Part shown: in pieces, positions 1-9,202 of the stretch
Layout of the letters: every line of letters starts with the position of its first letter
How positions within the stretch are numbered: the first letter of the stretch is position 1
Assembly (NCBI GenBank): GCA_044507695.1
Contig: JBIQJD010000007.1
Location: forward strand, 161,333 to 225,332
Length of the DNA stretch: 64,000 nt
Source: JBIQJD01 sp044507695
GTDB lineage: Bacteria; Bacteroidota; Ignavibacteria; Ignavibacteriales; Ignavibacteriaceae
Direction: 5' to 3'
Position numbers and translations under genes: made by a program
The notes under the pieces: generated by a model
What the model saw: only the letters and a program-made list of their open reading frames with translations
The model's database searches: none
What the model was told of the DNA's origin: nothing

Positions 1-791
1 TTGATGAAGTTTCTTGGAGAAATAAATATGTTGATTGGAATGATTATGATGCAGTTGTTGTTCGCTCTACATGGGATTATCAATCTGATCACAAAAATTT
101 TTTAAATGTACTTGAAGAAATAAATCAATCATCTGCTCATCTTGAAAATGAATTATCAATTCTTAAATGGAACATGAATAAAAAATATCTTTCTGATCTT
201 GAGCAGAAGGGTGTTACGATAGTTGAATCGTTCTGGGAGAAAGAACACCATATGGGCAAACTTGCTGAATACTTTGATAAACTTAATTGTGATGAAATAA
301 TTATCAAACCAAATATAAGCGGCAATGCTGATAATACATTCCGTCTGAATAAAAATATTCTTTCTTCAGAGAGTCTGCATGAATGTGATAATCAACTAGT
401 ACAAATATTCAAAGAACGTGAATTTATGGTTCAGCCGTTCATTAAAAATATAATTACTGAAGGTGAATATTCACTTTTTTATTTTAATGGGGAGTACAGC
501 CATGCAATTTTAAAGAAGCCAAAGGAAAATGATTTCCGGGTGCAGGAAGAACATGGCGGAAAATTAACCACTACAGAACCAGATGTTCATCTAAAAAATA
601 TTTCGGAAAATATCCTTTCACGGATTGATGGAAATCCATTGTACGCACGTATTGATTTGATAAGAACTCCTGCTGATGAATATGCTTTAATGGAGCTTGA
701 GCTGATTGAACCTTCTCTCTACTTTAATATGGATAATGAAGCAGCAAAAAGATTTGCCTCTGCATTTGATAAGCGAATGAAATTAATTTAG
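1..791 (+). CDS. ATP-grasp domain protein (5' end cut by window edge)
   Basis: The reading frame is open from base 3, so the first ATG at 174 is internal and the gene begins outside the window. About 262 residues are visible. An early 'VVVRSTWDY' motif is the signature of the RimK/glutathione-synthetase-like ATP-grasp family. It is followed by a nucleotide-binding lysine segment (EIIIKPNISG), 'FMVQPFI', and the C-terminal metal-binding stretch 'MELELIEPSLYF'. Family members ligate a carboxylate to an amine using ATP. The substrate cannot be told from sequence. Stop is followed 25 bp later by the next gene, so co-transcription with the DUF2461 gene is plausible. Family assignment is firm; function is not. 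Confidence 0.85.
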   Translation, partial: DEVSWRNKYVDWNDYDAVVVRSTWDYQSDHKNFLNVLEEINQSSAHLENELSILKWNMNKKYLSDLEQKGVTIVESFWEKEHHMGKLAEYFDKLNCDEIIIKPNISGNADNTFRLNKNILSSESLHECDNQLVQIFKEREFMVQPFIKNIITEGEYSLFYFNGEYSHAILKKPKENDFRVQEEHGGKLTTTEPDVHLKNISENILSRIDGNPLYARIDLIRTPADEYALMELELIEPSLYFNMDNEAAKRFASAFDKRMKLI

Positions 792-816
792 AATAATCTT
801 AGGCCGGGAGAATAGA

Positions 817-1506
817 ATGGCAAATAACAATGTTATAGATTTTCCAAAATCCGCTTTTAATTTTTTAAGAAAGTTATCTTCCAATAATAATAAAGAATGG
901 TTTGAACAGCACAGAGAGGAGTTTGAAACTCATCTTTTCATTCCTGCGCAAATGTTTGTAACAGAATTTGGGGAACGATTAAGAAGCATTGTTCCCGCAA
1001 TAAATGCAATCCCAAAAACTGATAAATCTATCTTCCGGCTGCATAGAGATGTACGGTTCAGCAAAGATAAATCTCCGTATAAAACAAATCTGGGGTTACT
1101 GTTTTGGGAAGGAACGCGTAAAAAACTTGAATGCCCTGCTTTTTATATTCATATTGATCCCAAAAGATTTCTTATAGCTACCGGAATGTATATGTTTTGC
1201 GATGAACATCTGAAAAAATTCCGTGAGACAATTTCAAATAAAAGAAAAGCAGAAGAATTGAAACAAATCATTTCTGAACTTGAAGAGAAAAATTATAATA
1301 CAGAAGGAAAAACTTTGAAGCGTGTGCCGAGAAATTATTCCGCTGATTATGAACACGCTGATCTTTATCTATTCACAGGGCTTTATTCAGAATTTCTTAC
1401 TGAAAAAATTAAACCTGTGTTAAATGAAGATTTCACGGATTTCTGTTTTAATATCTGTAATGATCAGCTTCCTCTCCAGCAATGGCTTAAAAAAAATATT
1501 GCTTAA
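817..1506 (+). CDS. DUF2461 domain protein
   Basis: A 229-residue soluble protein matching the DUF2461 (TIGR02453) family over its whole length. Features seen are the N-terminal 'FNFLRKLSSNNNKEWF' block, 'FRLHRDVRFSKDKSPYKTN' near residue 75 and 'YIHIDPKRFLIATGMY' near residue 110. This length is normal for the family. The biochemical role is unknown. A 'GGGAG' ribosome-binding sequence just upstream supports the ATG start. It follows the ATP-grasp gene by 25 bp. Confidence 0.88.
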   Translation: MANNNVIDFPKSAFNFLRKLSSNNNKEWFEQHREEFETHLFIPAQMFVTEFGERLRSIVPAINAIPKTDKSIFRLHRDVRFSKDKSPYKTNLGLLFWEGTRKKLECPAFYIHIDPKRFLIATGMYMFCDEHLKKFRETISNKRKAEELKQIISELEEKNYNTEGKTLKRVPRNYSADYEHADLYLFTGLYSEFLTEKIKPVLNEDFTDFCFNICNDQLPLQQWLKKNIA

Positions 1507-1557
1507 AATGTGAGATATTCATTTTGAATTAATTCTTATTTTGTCAAGCTTCAGATT

Positions 1558-2076
1558 ATGAGAAAACAAATTGCCGCCTTCACATTAATCATTTTTTTAT
1601 TAGTTCCTGTTTCAACCTACAGTCAATGGGCTGCAGGGTTATCAGCAAATCTAAAGAATGATAATCCGCAAAAGGGAATTGGCTTCACCATAAGCAGAGC
1701 TTTGCCTTTTCAATTTCCGCTTGCAGGATTCAGAATAAGAATAGATGGAATTTTATTTGATCAAACTATACGCAGACCAACCACAACATTAAGCGAAAAA
1801 AATGTTCATGTTTCATTAGAAGGAATTTTGTTTTTGAAATTGTTTCAGCCATATGCAATGATAAGTGCTGGCTATGGCTGGTTAAAAGCAAATGATAATC
1901 ATAAAGGCTCGTTTCTAACAGGCAGTGCGGCAGGTTTACAATTTGCTGTATTTCATCCGGTATATCCCTATCTTGAAGCAAGAGCTGTTCAATATATTGA
2001 ACCGCTAAGTAAAGGTGTTTCAAATGCAAAAGATTTTCAGATAACAGGGGCATTAGGTGTGAAGATTGAATTCTGA
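1558..2076 (+). CDS. Small secreted/outer-membrane hypothetical protein
   Basis: A 172-residue protein with a clear signal peptide (basic start, hydrophobic stretch, then 'STYSQ' near residue 22). The rest alternates hydrophobic and polar residues with many glycines and aromatics, ending in 'ALGVKIEF'. A terminal Phe is the usual end of a beta-barrel outer-membrane protein. I infer a small envelope beta-barrel. I do not recognise a named family. It converges on the minus-strand gene ending at 2180, with no convincing terminator between. Confidence 0.6.
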   Translation: MRKQIAAFTLIIFLLVPVSTYSQWAAGLSANLKNDNPQKGIGFTISRALPFQFPLAGFRIRIDGILFDQTIRRPTTTLSEKNVHVSLEGILFLKLFQPYAMISAGYGWLKANDNHKGSFLTGSAAGLQFAVFHPVYPYLEARAVQYIEPLSKGVSNAKDFQITGALGVKIEF

Positions 2077-2179
2077 AGAATTTACTGATTGATATTGTTT
2101 ACTTTAAGTTTTTTGCTGATTCCAGCATTTGAAGAGATTGCTGAATTATTTAGGGCGCTTGGAATTTTTCCTAAAGAAT

Positions 2180-5100
2180 TTATTTGCCTGGTTTAAGTAT
2201 AACTCCTTTATTTTTATGCCCGTTAATTTTTACTGTTAAGGGATTATCAAAACGAAGATGTTTTGTATAAGTTAATTCCTCAACTGGAGTTTGTGAAAGC
2301 AGCCAGTTCCAATCGAGGAATGCTGAATCATCTATAGAGTTAACTGTAAAATATCCCACACGGAATGAAGTTATATTCTGAAAGAAGTGAGAACCTTGTG
2401 AAGGTGAAACACTGAAATCTTTAAATCCTGTTTCTACAATTACACTTGCACCTGCAATCTGATCCCATGTAACAGGAATCCCAAGCCAATGATCAAAGCT
2501 TCCCAATCTGCCTACGCCAATTAATAAGTAAGGTCTGTTTTGTGAAACAAGTTTTGAATTTAATATGCTTATTTCTGTTGCAGTCTGCCTTGTTTTTGAA
2601 CGATCAAACTTATGAAAATCAACAAACACAATATCATAAATATCATTAATTGCACCGTTGCCTAAAACCTGGCCGCTTGAACATATCATATCTTCTTTAT
2701 TTGCCTCAACATCAAGTTCTTCATTCTCATGGCTTATAACGAGCGGCCGCATCTGAAGCATTGCAAATTCCTTTGGCTTAACATTCATGTTCACTGCGTA
2801 TTCAATTTCCACCGGAGTGCCCATTCCCCATGTACCAAGTTCGAGCAGTACATCAAGAATTTCTGCAAGAGGAAAAGCTTTGTGCTTTAATATTGGAGCA
2901 AACGTTACAACACGTTTACCCGGCCTTGAAACACCATCATAAACCGCATCATTCTCTGCAGAGTACGTAGAACCAACATGATATAAAGTATGATCTTCTT
3001 CTGCACTTGCAAGATCATATCTCAACACTAATTGTTCTGCAGTTAAATTCTCTTTATGATTTAATGAGCCGTGAAGATCAAGTGCATAAAATTCCTGCTG
3101 TGCATTTCTTATAGTTTCTTTTGTTGAAAAGAATTGAAGAAGATGTTTAGGATATTTTGGGCAGAACCGGACTGAGTTTCCGCCATCAACAACCTGCTTG
3201 CCTAAACCAAGCGCTGCAAGTGCAATTCCATCAGTTGATTTTGCCGGCGGTATCGGATAAAAATTATATGATTTGGCAACTCCTGCAAAATCAGGATAAA
3301 ACCTGTTTTTATGCGGAGATCCGATGAGCCGCTGAATTATAACTGCCATCTTTTCTTCTTCAAGCCGGTAAGATGTTGCCTTCATATAATCTTTTGCGCG
3401 CTTAAAGAATGTTGAAGCATAAACGCACTTTATAGATTCAATCAATTCTCGCAGGCGTACTTCCAGATCCGGATTATTATTCGGAATCATGTACGTTTGA
3501 TAAACACCGGCAAACGGCTGGAATTGTGAATCTTCAAGCAGCGATGATGAGCGAACTGCAAGCGGCTCGTGAAAAATTTCAAGAAGATCTCTTAAGCGAT
3601 TTATAACATCATTAGAAAAATGCGGTGCATCAATAAACCTTCTTACTATTTCGTTATCATCATTTTCATGGAGTGCAAAATTCTCAAGCTGATTTTCTTC
3701 GAGGAATTGATCATAAACATCTGTTGCAATTACAACTGCAGAAGGAACAGATATTTCAACATCGCTGTATTTGTATCTTAAATTATGATTATTGATCAAA
3801 CTGTTTATAAATCCTAACCCTCTTGCCTTGCCGCCCAATGATCCGCCGCCTATTCTTGCAAAGCTGTTCTTGGGGTCAAATGCTTCTTTATCAAAATCAG
3901 TGATTAAGCCTCGCTGGCGCGATTCCTGGTAATATCTAATTCCAGTAATTAATTCATTCCGTAATTCAGATATGGATTGAAAATCAGAAACCTTTGTTGG
4001 GCGTAATTTATGGGCAAGCCAGAATTCAGTACGAGCTTTTAGCCAGTTGGAGAAGTGGTTTCGTTCAGCGTGGTAACGTATACTCTCATCGGGCACAATC
4101 TTAAGCTGTTCTTCAAGCGCTTTTAAATTATTTGCACGTCCAACAACTTTTCCATCAGGAGTTTGAAAGATAAAATCGCCGAAACCGAAATTATCCATCA
4201 TAAAATCACGCAGCTCATGAAGAAGTCTTGGTGAACCTTTCAGCAGGAATGAAACGCCGATCTCTTTTGCCTTTCCAGCAAAATCAGCAGAACTTGATTG
4301 AAGAAGAATAGGAATATCATTGTGTTCGTTCTTAACATTAATAGCAAACTTAATTCCTGCTTCCGGATCGCGGATTCCATCCTTGCGGAAATTGTTATCG
4401 GTAATAATTCCAAGAACATAATCTTCATACTTCTTATAATTCTCCCATGCTTCTTCATAAGTTGAGCAGAGAAGAATTTTTGGCCTGGCTCTCATTCGTA
4501 AAAATCTGTGAGTGAGATTGATTCCTTCAGAAATTAAACGCTGACTTTGATTAAATATTTCTGCGTATATGATAGGAACGTAAGTGGAATAAAATTTAAC
4601 ATTATCTTCAACAAGAATAATTACCTGAACTCCCGCAACAAATGTATCGTTCTCAACATTCATCCGGTCTTCAAGATATTTTATGATTCCTATAAGTAAT
4701 TTATAATCACCCTGCCAGATAAAAATCCTATCAAAAATTGAAGTATCGTAATGTGAAACGAGTTCTTTTCTTTCCCTGTTATCGTAAGCAAGAAGTATGA
4801 TTGGAGTTTGCACGCCGCTTTCTCTGAATTTTTGGGCAAGCCTTATAACATGCATATCCTCAATATGTAATGTAGTAATTATAAGATCGTACTTATTTTC
4901 AGCAGCTAGATCGAGTGCTTCAGCGCCTGATGTAACATGAGTTATTTCCGGCGCCTGGCTTAAATTCAATACCTGGTATTCCTGCCTTATTAATTCATAC
5001 AGTCTGCCGTCTTCCTCAAAGAGGTAATAATCATACAGACTTGAAACCAGAAGTATCTCACGAATTTTGTAGCTCATTAATTTTTGAAAACGTTTGAGCC

Positions 5101-5194
5101 TGTTCGTGATCATGTCCTCTAAATGAAATTCGATCGCTTTTGTCTTATTCATTTTATGGAACTGGTTATGTTGATTAATAATTTCAGGAATCAC
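2180..5194 (-). CDS. Dual receiver-like / PEP-synthase ATP-binding domain protein
   Basis: A 1004-residue protein. Residues ~45-175 form a receiver-like fold with Thr108 where the phospho-acceptor Asp should be. Residues ~190-335 form a second receiver with 'LVEDN', Asp266 and Lys319 in place. From ~445 to ~830 comes the pyruvate-phosphate dikinase/PEP-synthase N-terminal ATP-binding domain: 'GGGSLGGKARG' at 449-459, 'AVRSSSLLED' near 546 and 'LQMRPL'. The phosphohistidine swivel and PEP/pyruvate barrel of true PpsA/PpdK are absent, so it cannot be a complete PEP synthase. Start: GTG at 5194, nine bp after gdhA; an ATG at 5152 is an alternative. It is probably co-transcribed with gdhA. Role unknown. 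Confidence 0.85.
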   Translation of the reverse strand: MIPEIINQHNQFHKMNKTKAIEFHLEDMITNRLKRFQKLMSYKIREILLVSSLYDYYLFEEDGRLYELIRQEYQVLNLSQAPEITHVTSGAEALDLAAENKYDLIITTLHIEDMHVIRLAQKFRESGVQTPIILLAYDNRERKELVSHYDTSIFDRIFIWQGDYKLLIGIIKYLEDRMNVENDTFVAGVQVIILVEDNVKFYSTYVPIIYAEIFNQSQRLISEGINLTHRFLRMRARPKILLCSTYEEAWENYKKYEDYVLGIITDNNFRKDGIRDPEAGIKFAINVKNEHNDIPILLQSSSADFAGKAKEIGVSFLLKGSPRLLHELRDFMMDNFGFGDFIFQTPDGKVVGRANNLKALEEQLKIVPDESIRYHAERNHFSNWLKARTEFWLAHKLRPTKVSDFQSISELRNELITGIRYYQESRQRGLITDFDKEAFDPKNSFARIGGGSLGGKARGLGFINSLINNHNLRYKYSDVEISVPSAVVIATDVYDQFLEENQLENFALHENDDNEIVRRFIDAPHFSNDVINRLRDLLEIFHEPLAVRSSSLLEDSQFQPFAGVYQTYMIPNNNPDLEVRLRELIESIKCVYASTFFKRAKDYMKATSYRLEEEKMAVIIQRLIGSPHKNRFYPDFAGVAKSYNFYPIPPAKSTDGIALAALGLGKQVVDGGNSVRFCPKYPKHLLQFFSTKETIRNAQQEFYALDLHGSLNHKENLTAEQLVLRYDLASAEEDHTLYHVGSTYSAENDAVYDGVSRPGKRVVTFAPILKHKAFPLAEILDVLLELGTWGMGTPVEIEYAVNMNVKPKEFAMLQMRPLVISHENEELDVEANKEDMICSSGQVLGNGAINDIYDIVFVDFHKFDRSKTRQTATEISILNSKLVSQNRPYLLIGVGRLGSFDHWLGIPVTWDQIAGASVIVETGFKDFSVSPSQGSHFFQNITSFRVGYFTVNSIDDSAFLDWNWLLSQTPVEELTYTKHLRFDNPLTVKINGHKNKGVILKPGK

Positions 5195-5202
5195 AGCACT
5201 CT

Positions 5203-6543
5203 TTAAACTAAACCCTGATCAAGCATTGCATCAGCAACTTTTAAGAATCCGGCTATATTAGCGCCTTTAACATAGTTGCCAGGAGAATCAAATCTTTGTG
5301 CAGTCTGAACACATGTATCATGTATACTTTTCATTATTTGCTTCAGACGTGCATCAACTTCTTCTTTTGGCCATGGAAGCCGCATACTGTTCTGAGTCAT
5401 CTCCAAACCGCTTACGGCAACACCACCTGCATTTGCAGCTTTACCCGGTGCAAAAAGCATATTTGCCTGCTGAAATACTTTATAGCCGGCAAGTGTTGTT
5501 GGCATGTTTGCAACTTCACAAACACAAAGACATTCATTCTTTACTAAATCTTTTGCATCATTTTCATCAAGTTCATTTTGTGTAGCACATGGCATTGCAA
5601 CATCTACTTTAACAGACCACGGGCGTTTTCCAGGGAAAAATTCAACTTTGAATTCATCAGCATAATCTTTAACTCTATCATTAGCACTTGCTCTTAATTT
5701 AAGCATATAATCTATTTTTTCACCTTTAACGCCATCAGGATCGTAAATAAATCCATCCGGGCCTGAAAGTGTAACAACTTTTCCGCCAAGCTGATCAATT
5801 TTTTGTACCACGCCCCAGGCAACATTTCCAAAGCCGGAAACTGCAAAGGTTTTTCCTTCAATATCATGTCCAATACTTTTAAGCATTTCTGATACAAAAT
5901 AAACGGCGCCAAAACCGGTTGCTTCAGGCCTGATTAATGAACCGCCCCAATTTAAACCTTTACCGGTTAAAACTCCGGTGAATTCATTTTTTAATCTTTT
6001 ATACTGTCCGAATAAATATCCTATTTCTCTTCCGCCGACTCCAATATCACCTGCGGGAACATCTGTGTTTGGACCAATATGTCTGAACAGCTCTGTCATA
6101 AAACTCTGGCAGAATCTCATTACTTCATTATCGCTTTTACCTTTTGGATCAAAATCTGATCCACCTTTACCGCCGCCCATTGGAAGTGTTGTTAAACTAT
6201 TTTTAAATACCTGTTCAAATGCAAGAAATTTAAGAATACCAAGATTAACTGAAGGGTGAAATCTAAGCCCACCTTTGTAAGGCCCAATAGCGCTGTTCAT
6301 TTCGATTCTAAAGCCCCGGTTAACATGCACTTCACCCTGATCATCCATCCAGGGAACTCTGAACATAATTACACGTTCAGGTTCAACCATTCTTTCAAGA
6401 ATTTTTGCTGATCTGTATTCAGGATGACGTTCTAATACAAGTTCAAGTGATTCTGCAACTTCTTCAACTGCCTGGTGAAATTCCGGTTCACTTGGATTTT
6501 TTGCTTTTACTTCGGCAAGAAGATTATTTACGTAATCGGACAT
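5203..6543 (-). CDS. gdhA: NADP-type glutamate dehydrogenase
   Basis: A 446-residue enzyme of the hexameric GDH family that interconverts 2-oxoglutarate plus ammonia and glutamate in the cytoplasm. Substrate-binding 'GPYKGGLRFHPSVN' (88-100), catalytic 'PMGGGKGGSDFDP' with Lys126, and 'DVPAGDIGVGGREIG' with Asp166 are intact. The Rossmann segment 'AVSGFGNVAWG' follows. Length and the N-terminal layout fit the small NADP-dependent biosynthetic type, although coenzyme use is inferred from family resemblance. An 'AGAGG' ribosome-binding site precedes the ATG. The 281-bp upstream region carries a perfect inverted repeat (6687-6711), a candidate control site for nitrogen-assimilation expression. 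Confidence 0.95.
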   Translation of the reverse strand: MSDYVNNLLAEVKAKNPSEPEFHQAVEEVAESLELVLERHPEYRSAKILERMVEPERVIMFRVPWMDDQGEVHVNRGFRIEMNSAIGPYKGGLRFHPSVNLGILKFLAFEQVFKNSLTTLPMGGGKGGSDFDPKGKSDNEVMRFCQSFMTELFRHIGPNTDVPAGDIGVGGREIGYLFGQYKRLKNEFTGVLTGKGLNWGGSLIRPEATGFGAVYFVSEMLKSIGHDIEGKTFAVSGFGNVAWGVVQKIDQLGGKVVTLSGPDGFIYDPDGVKGEKIDYMLKLRASANDRVKDYADEFKVEFFPGKRPWSVKVDVAMPCATQNELDENDAKDLVKNECLCVCEVANMPTTLAGYKVFQQANMLFAPGKAANAGGVAVSGLEMTQNSMRLPWPKEEVDARLKQIMKSIHDTCVQTAQRFDSPGNYVKGANIAGFLKVADAMLDQGLV

Positions 6544-6686
6544 GATATACCTCTTTGTATAACTTTTTTTATTAAATATTGTGAATTTAATTTTGTGTTG
6601 ATGTGTATGAATTTAACAAAGTTGTTAAGAAGGATGATAATACTGCATTGAATTTACCTCTTAAATTTCAATACCCATTAACTTTT

Positions 6687-6711
6687 TAATTACATATTTT
6701 GTATGTAATTA
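6687..6711. promoter_or_regulatory. Perfect 10-bp inverted repeat between gdhA and M24 peptidase
   Basis: Arms TAATTACATA and TATGTAATTA are exact reverse complements, separated by TTTTG. The site sits about 145 bp upstream of gdhA and 114 bp upstream of the divergent peptidase gene. The shape suits a dimeric transcription factor. There is no T-run after it that would make it a terminator. The regulator is unknown. Confidence 0.5.
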
Positions 6712-6824
6712 TTTCTTTTTGTTAAGGGAAACATAGTAATTATAAATCTAAAAAGCTTGGCAAATAATACATACATCCGGGCTGTTAAAGTCTGATTTTA
6801 TTCAAATCTTAAAAAAGGTGAAGC

Positions 6825-8018
6825 ATGCAAACCGGGATAATTAATGAAAAAGTTCAGCAGGCAATTCAAATTTTAAATGAAAAAAATATTGATATGTGGC
6901 TAACCTTCGTGAGGGAAAGTTCAAACATTCATGATCCTGCACTTGATATGATTGCAGGAACTAATTTAACTTGGCACTCTGCTCTTATTTTAAATAAAAA
7001 CGGAGAAACTGCTGCAATAGTTGGAGATATGGAGAAGGAGAATATTCAGAAGTGCGGTGCTTATTCCATGGTAATTGGTTATACGCAGGCAATAAGAGAA
7101 ATTTTAGTTGATTATATAAAAGAAAAATCACCAGCGCAGATTGCTCTAAATTTTTCTCTTGATTCAAACCTGGCTGATGGCTTAACACACGGAATGTTCA
7201 TTACCTTAAATGATTATTTAAAAGATTCAGGTTATGAGAAAAAGTTTATCTCTTCTGAAGAAATAGTTGCCGCATTGAAAGGAAGAAAATCGCCATCTGA
7301 AGTTGCTATAATGAAGGAGGCAATAAAAGAAACACTAAGAATTTTTAATGAAGTAACCGGATTTATCTCACCGGGCAAAACAGAAAAAGATATTGCAGCG
7401 TTTGTATTGAAACTTGTTAAAGAACGCGGACTCGAAGTAGCGTGGGATGAAGATCATTGTCCTGCTGTTTTCACAGGGCCAGATCCTGCAAGCGCTCATT
7501 CAGGACCAACAGACAGAGTTATTGAAAAAGGCCACATGATTAATATGGATTTTGGAGTGAAGGTAAATGGTTATTGTGCTGATCTTCAAAGAACATGGTA
7601 TGTTTTAAGAGATGATGAAGATAAAGCTCCGGCGGAAGTGCAGCGCGGTTTTAATGTTATCCGTGATGCAATACAAAAGGTTGCCGATGCAATTAAGCCT
7701 GGAGTAAAAGGGGTAGATATGGACAGCATTGCACGAAATTATATAACTGAAAAAGGATATGAAGAATATCCTCACGGCCTGGGGCATCAGGTTGGAACAC
7801 AGGTGCATGATGGCGGCGCAGGTTTATTTCCTGCGTGGGAAAAATATGGCAATGCTCCGTTTCTGCCCCTGGAAGAGAATAACATCTTCACAATTGAACC
7901 AAGGCTTCCTGTAAAAGGTTACGGAGTTTCCACACTTGAGGAAGAAGTTATTGTTACAGAGAATGGGTGCGAATTCCTTTCAGATCCGCAGAAAGAACTT
8001 TGGCTGATAAGAAGTTGA
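6825..8018 (+). CDS. M24-family Xaa-Pro aminopeptidase-like metallopeptidase
   Basis: A 397-residue cytoplasmic enzyme with a creatinase-type N-terminal domain (to ~150) and a pita-bread C-terminal domain. The five metal ligands are visible: Asp242 in 'NMDFGVKV', Asp253 in 'YCADLQRTW', His321 in 'HGLGHQVG', Glu358 in 'FTIEPRL' and a Glu in 'TLEEEVIVT' (~373). M24B enzymes remove an N-terminal residue before proline using two metal ions. Specificity here (aminopeptidase or prolidase) cannot be decided. A 'AAAGGTGAAGC' ribosome-binding sequence precedes the ATG. It converges with aat, leaving only 10 bp between stops. Confidence 0.9.
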   Translation: MQTGIINEKVQQAIQILNEKNIDMWLTFVRESSNIHDPALDMIAGTNLTWHSALILNKNGETAAIVGDMEKENIQKCGAYSMVIGYTQAIREILVDYIKEKSPAQIALNFSLDSNLADGLTHGMFITLNDYLKDSGYEKKFISSEEIVAALKGRKSPSEVAIMKEAIKETLRIFNEVTGFISPGKTEKDIAAFVLKLVKERGLEVAWDEDHCPAVFTGPDPASAHSGPTDRVIEKGHMINMDFGVKVNGYCADLQRTWYVLRDDEDKAPAEVQRGFNVIRDAIQKVADAIKPGVKGVDMDSIARNYITEKGYEEYPHGLGHQVGTQVHDGGAGLFPAWEKYGNAPFLPLEENNIFTIEPRLPVKGYGVSTLEEEVIVTENGCEFLSDPQKELWLIRS

Positions 8019-8028
8019 TGTAGAATTC

Positions 8029-8631
8029 TCAGATGAATTTACAATCTTTCAGGTATGATCTGTAAAGCATTTTATTATACTCAGCAAAGGTAATTTCTAT
8101 TGCGCCAAACATTTTAAGATGCGGGGTCATATATTGAACATCAAGCAGATGATATTTTTGTTTGTTAAGATGATGGAGCAATTCAGCCAGAGCTGTTTTT
8201 GATGCCTGCGATACGAATGAAAACATTGATTCACCGAAAAATGCTCCTTTAAAAGCTATGCCATACAATCCGCCAACTAATTTGCCGTTCTGCCATGTTT
8301 CAACTGTGTGAACGTAGCCAAGTTTTTCAAGGCGGATATATGCTTCAACCAATTCATCTGAAATCCAGGTTGATTCACGCTGCCTGCATCCTTCAACTAC
8401 AGAGAGAAAATTAAAATCAAATCTTATTTCAAAATTTAATTTAGAAACGGCTTTTTTAAGTGAACGCGGGATATTAAAATTATTTAAAGGAATGATTGTT
8501 CTTGTTTCGGGAAGATACCAGTTTATTTTTCCTGTTACTTCATCAGCCATTGGAAAGGCACCGCTTGCATAAAGCCTTATCATATTTTCAGGCTTTAAAA
8601 AATCATCATCCTTAAGTTCGTTTCTTTTCAT
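8029..8631 (-). CDS. aat: Leucyl/phenylalanyl-tRNA--protein transferase
   Basis: A 200-residue enzyme that adds Leu or Phe from charged tRNA to N-terminal Arg or Lys of proteins, marking them for ClpAP/ClpS degradation (bacterial N-end rule). Diagnostic blocks are 'LYASGAFPMAD' near residue 25, 'WYLPETRTIIPL', 'TWISDELVEAYIRLEKLGY' near 100 and 'GGLYGIAFKGAFFGESMFS' near 125. The length is typical for the family. It lies 20 bp downstream of the DUF2721 gene on the same strand, so the two are probably co-transcribed. Confidence 0.94.
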   Translation of the reverse strand: MKRNELKDDDFLKPENMIRLYASGAFPMADEVTGKINWYLPETRTIIPLNNFNIPRSLKKAVSKLNFEIRFDFNFLSVVEGCRQRESTWISDELVEAYIRLEKLGYVHTVETWQNGKLVGGLYGIAFKGAFFGESMFSFVSQASKTALAELLHHLNKQKYHLLDVQYMTPHLKMFGAIEITFAEYNKMLYRSYLKDCKFI

Positions 8632-8651
8632 TTTAATAAAATAAACAGCAT

Positions 8652-9116
8652 TTATTCATCAATCTTAACTTCAAGCTGAATTATTTCATAACCTTTTAAA
8701 GTTTCATACGCGGCAAAAATAATTCCGCATAAAACAGAAATCATCCCCATAAGGAAAATTGGAATAACGATAACATCAATTTTATTTGAATCAAATATGA
8801 ATCCCAACCCGATGAAAAGTGAAGTTATAATAAAAAGTGCAACAGCAAGCGTATAAGAGAATACTGCATTCCTGACAAGTTTAACCCTGTATACAAGTTT
8901 TAAAAGTTGTTTTGATATGCTTTCAAGGCGGATGTTTTCTTCATATTCTAATTCTCTGCCTGCAGCATGAATAATCATTTTCCTGCGTTCTTCATTTAAA
9001 AGGCGTATGCGGTTTACAACAAGTGAATATTTATTATTCATGGCAAGCAGGAGAAGTCCGCAGGCGGAAATCATTAAACCGGGAGCCAGCATTAGCTGGA
9101 TAATATCAACAATCAT
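8652..9116 (-). CDS. DUF2721 membrane protein
   Basis: A 154-residue integral membrane protein. One hydrophobic segment lies at ~10-28, followed by a charged cytoplasmic stretch with 'VVNRIRLLNEERR', then two more hydrophobic segments (~85-107, ~112-135). This arrangement matches DUF2721, a widespread family of unknown function. It probably shares a transcript with aat downstream. Confidence 0.8.
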   Translation of the reverse strand: MIVDIIQLMLAPGLMISACGLLLLAMNNKYSLVVNRIRLLNEERRKMIIHAAGRELEYEENIRLESISKQLLKLVYRVKLVRNAVFSYTLAVALFIITSLFIGLGFIFDSNKIDVIVIPIFLMGMISVLCGIIFAAYETLKGYEIIQLEVKIDE

Positions 9117-9178
9117 ATTTTATCCGATCAAATTCACAATGAAAAATAATCAGATAAATATCAAATATAAACAGGAAC

Positions 9179-9202
9179 AAAAAAGCCGCTTGTTCAGCGG
9201 CT
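9179..9202 (-). terminator. Rho-independent terminator
   Basis: On the minus strand, AGCCGCT pairs with AGCGGCT across a 5-nt loop and is followed by TTTTTT. The hairpin overlaps the stop codon of the broken receiver gene, so it would have ended that gene's transcript before the DUF2721 gene. Confidence 0.7.

Noticed and set aside
2077..2179. Terminator between convergent genes
   Set aside because: Only a 5-bp CAGCA/TGCTG pairing is visible, too weak to call.
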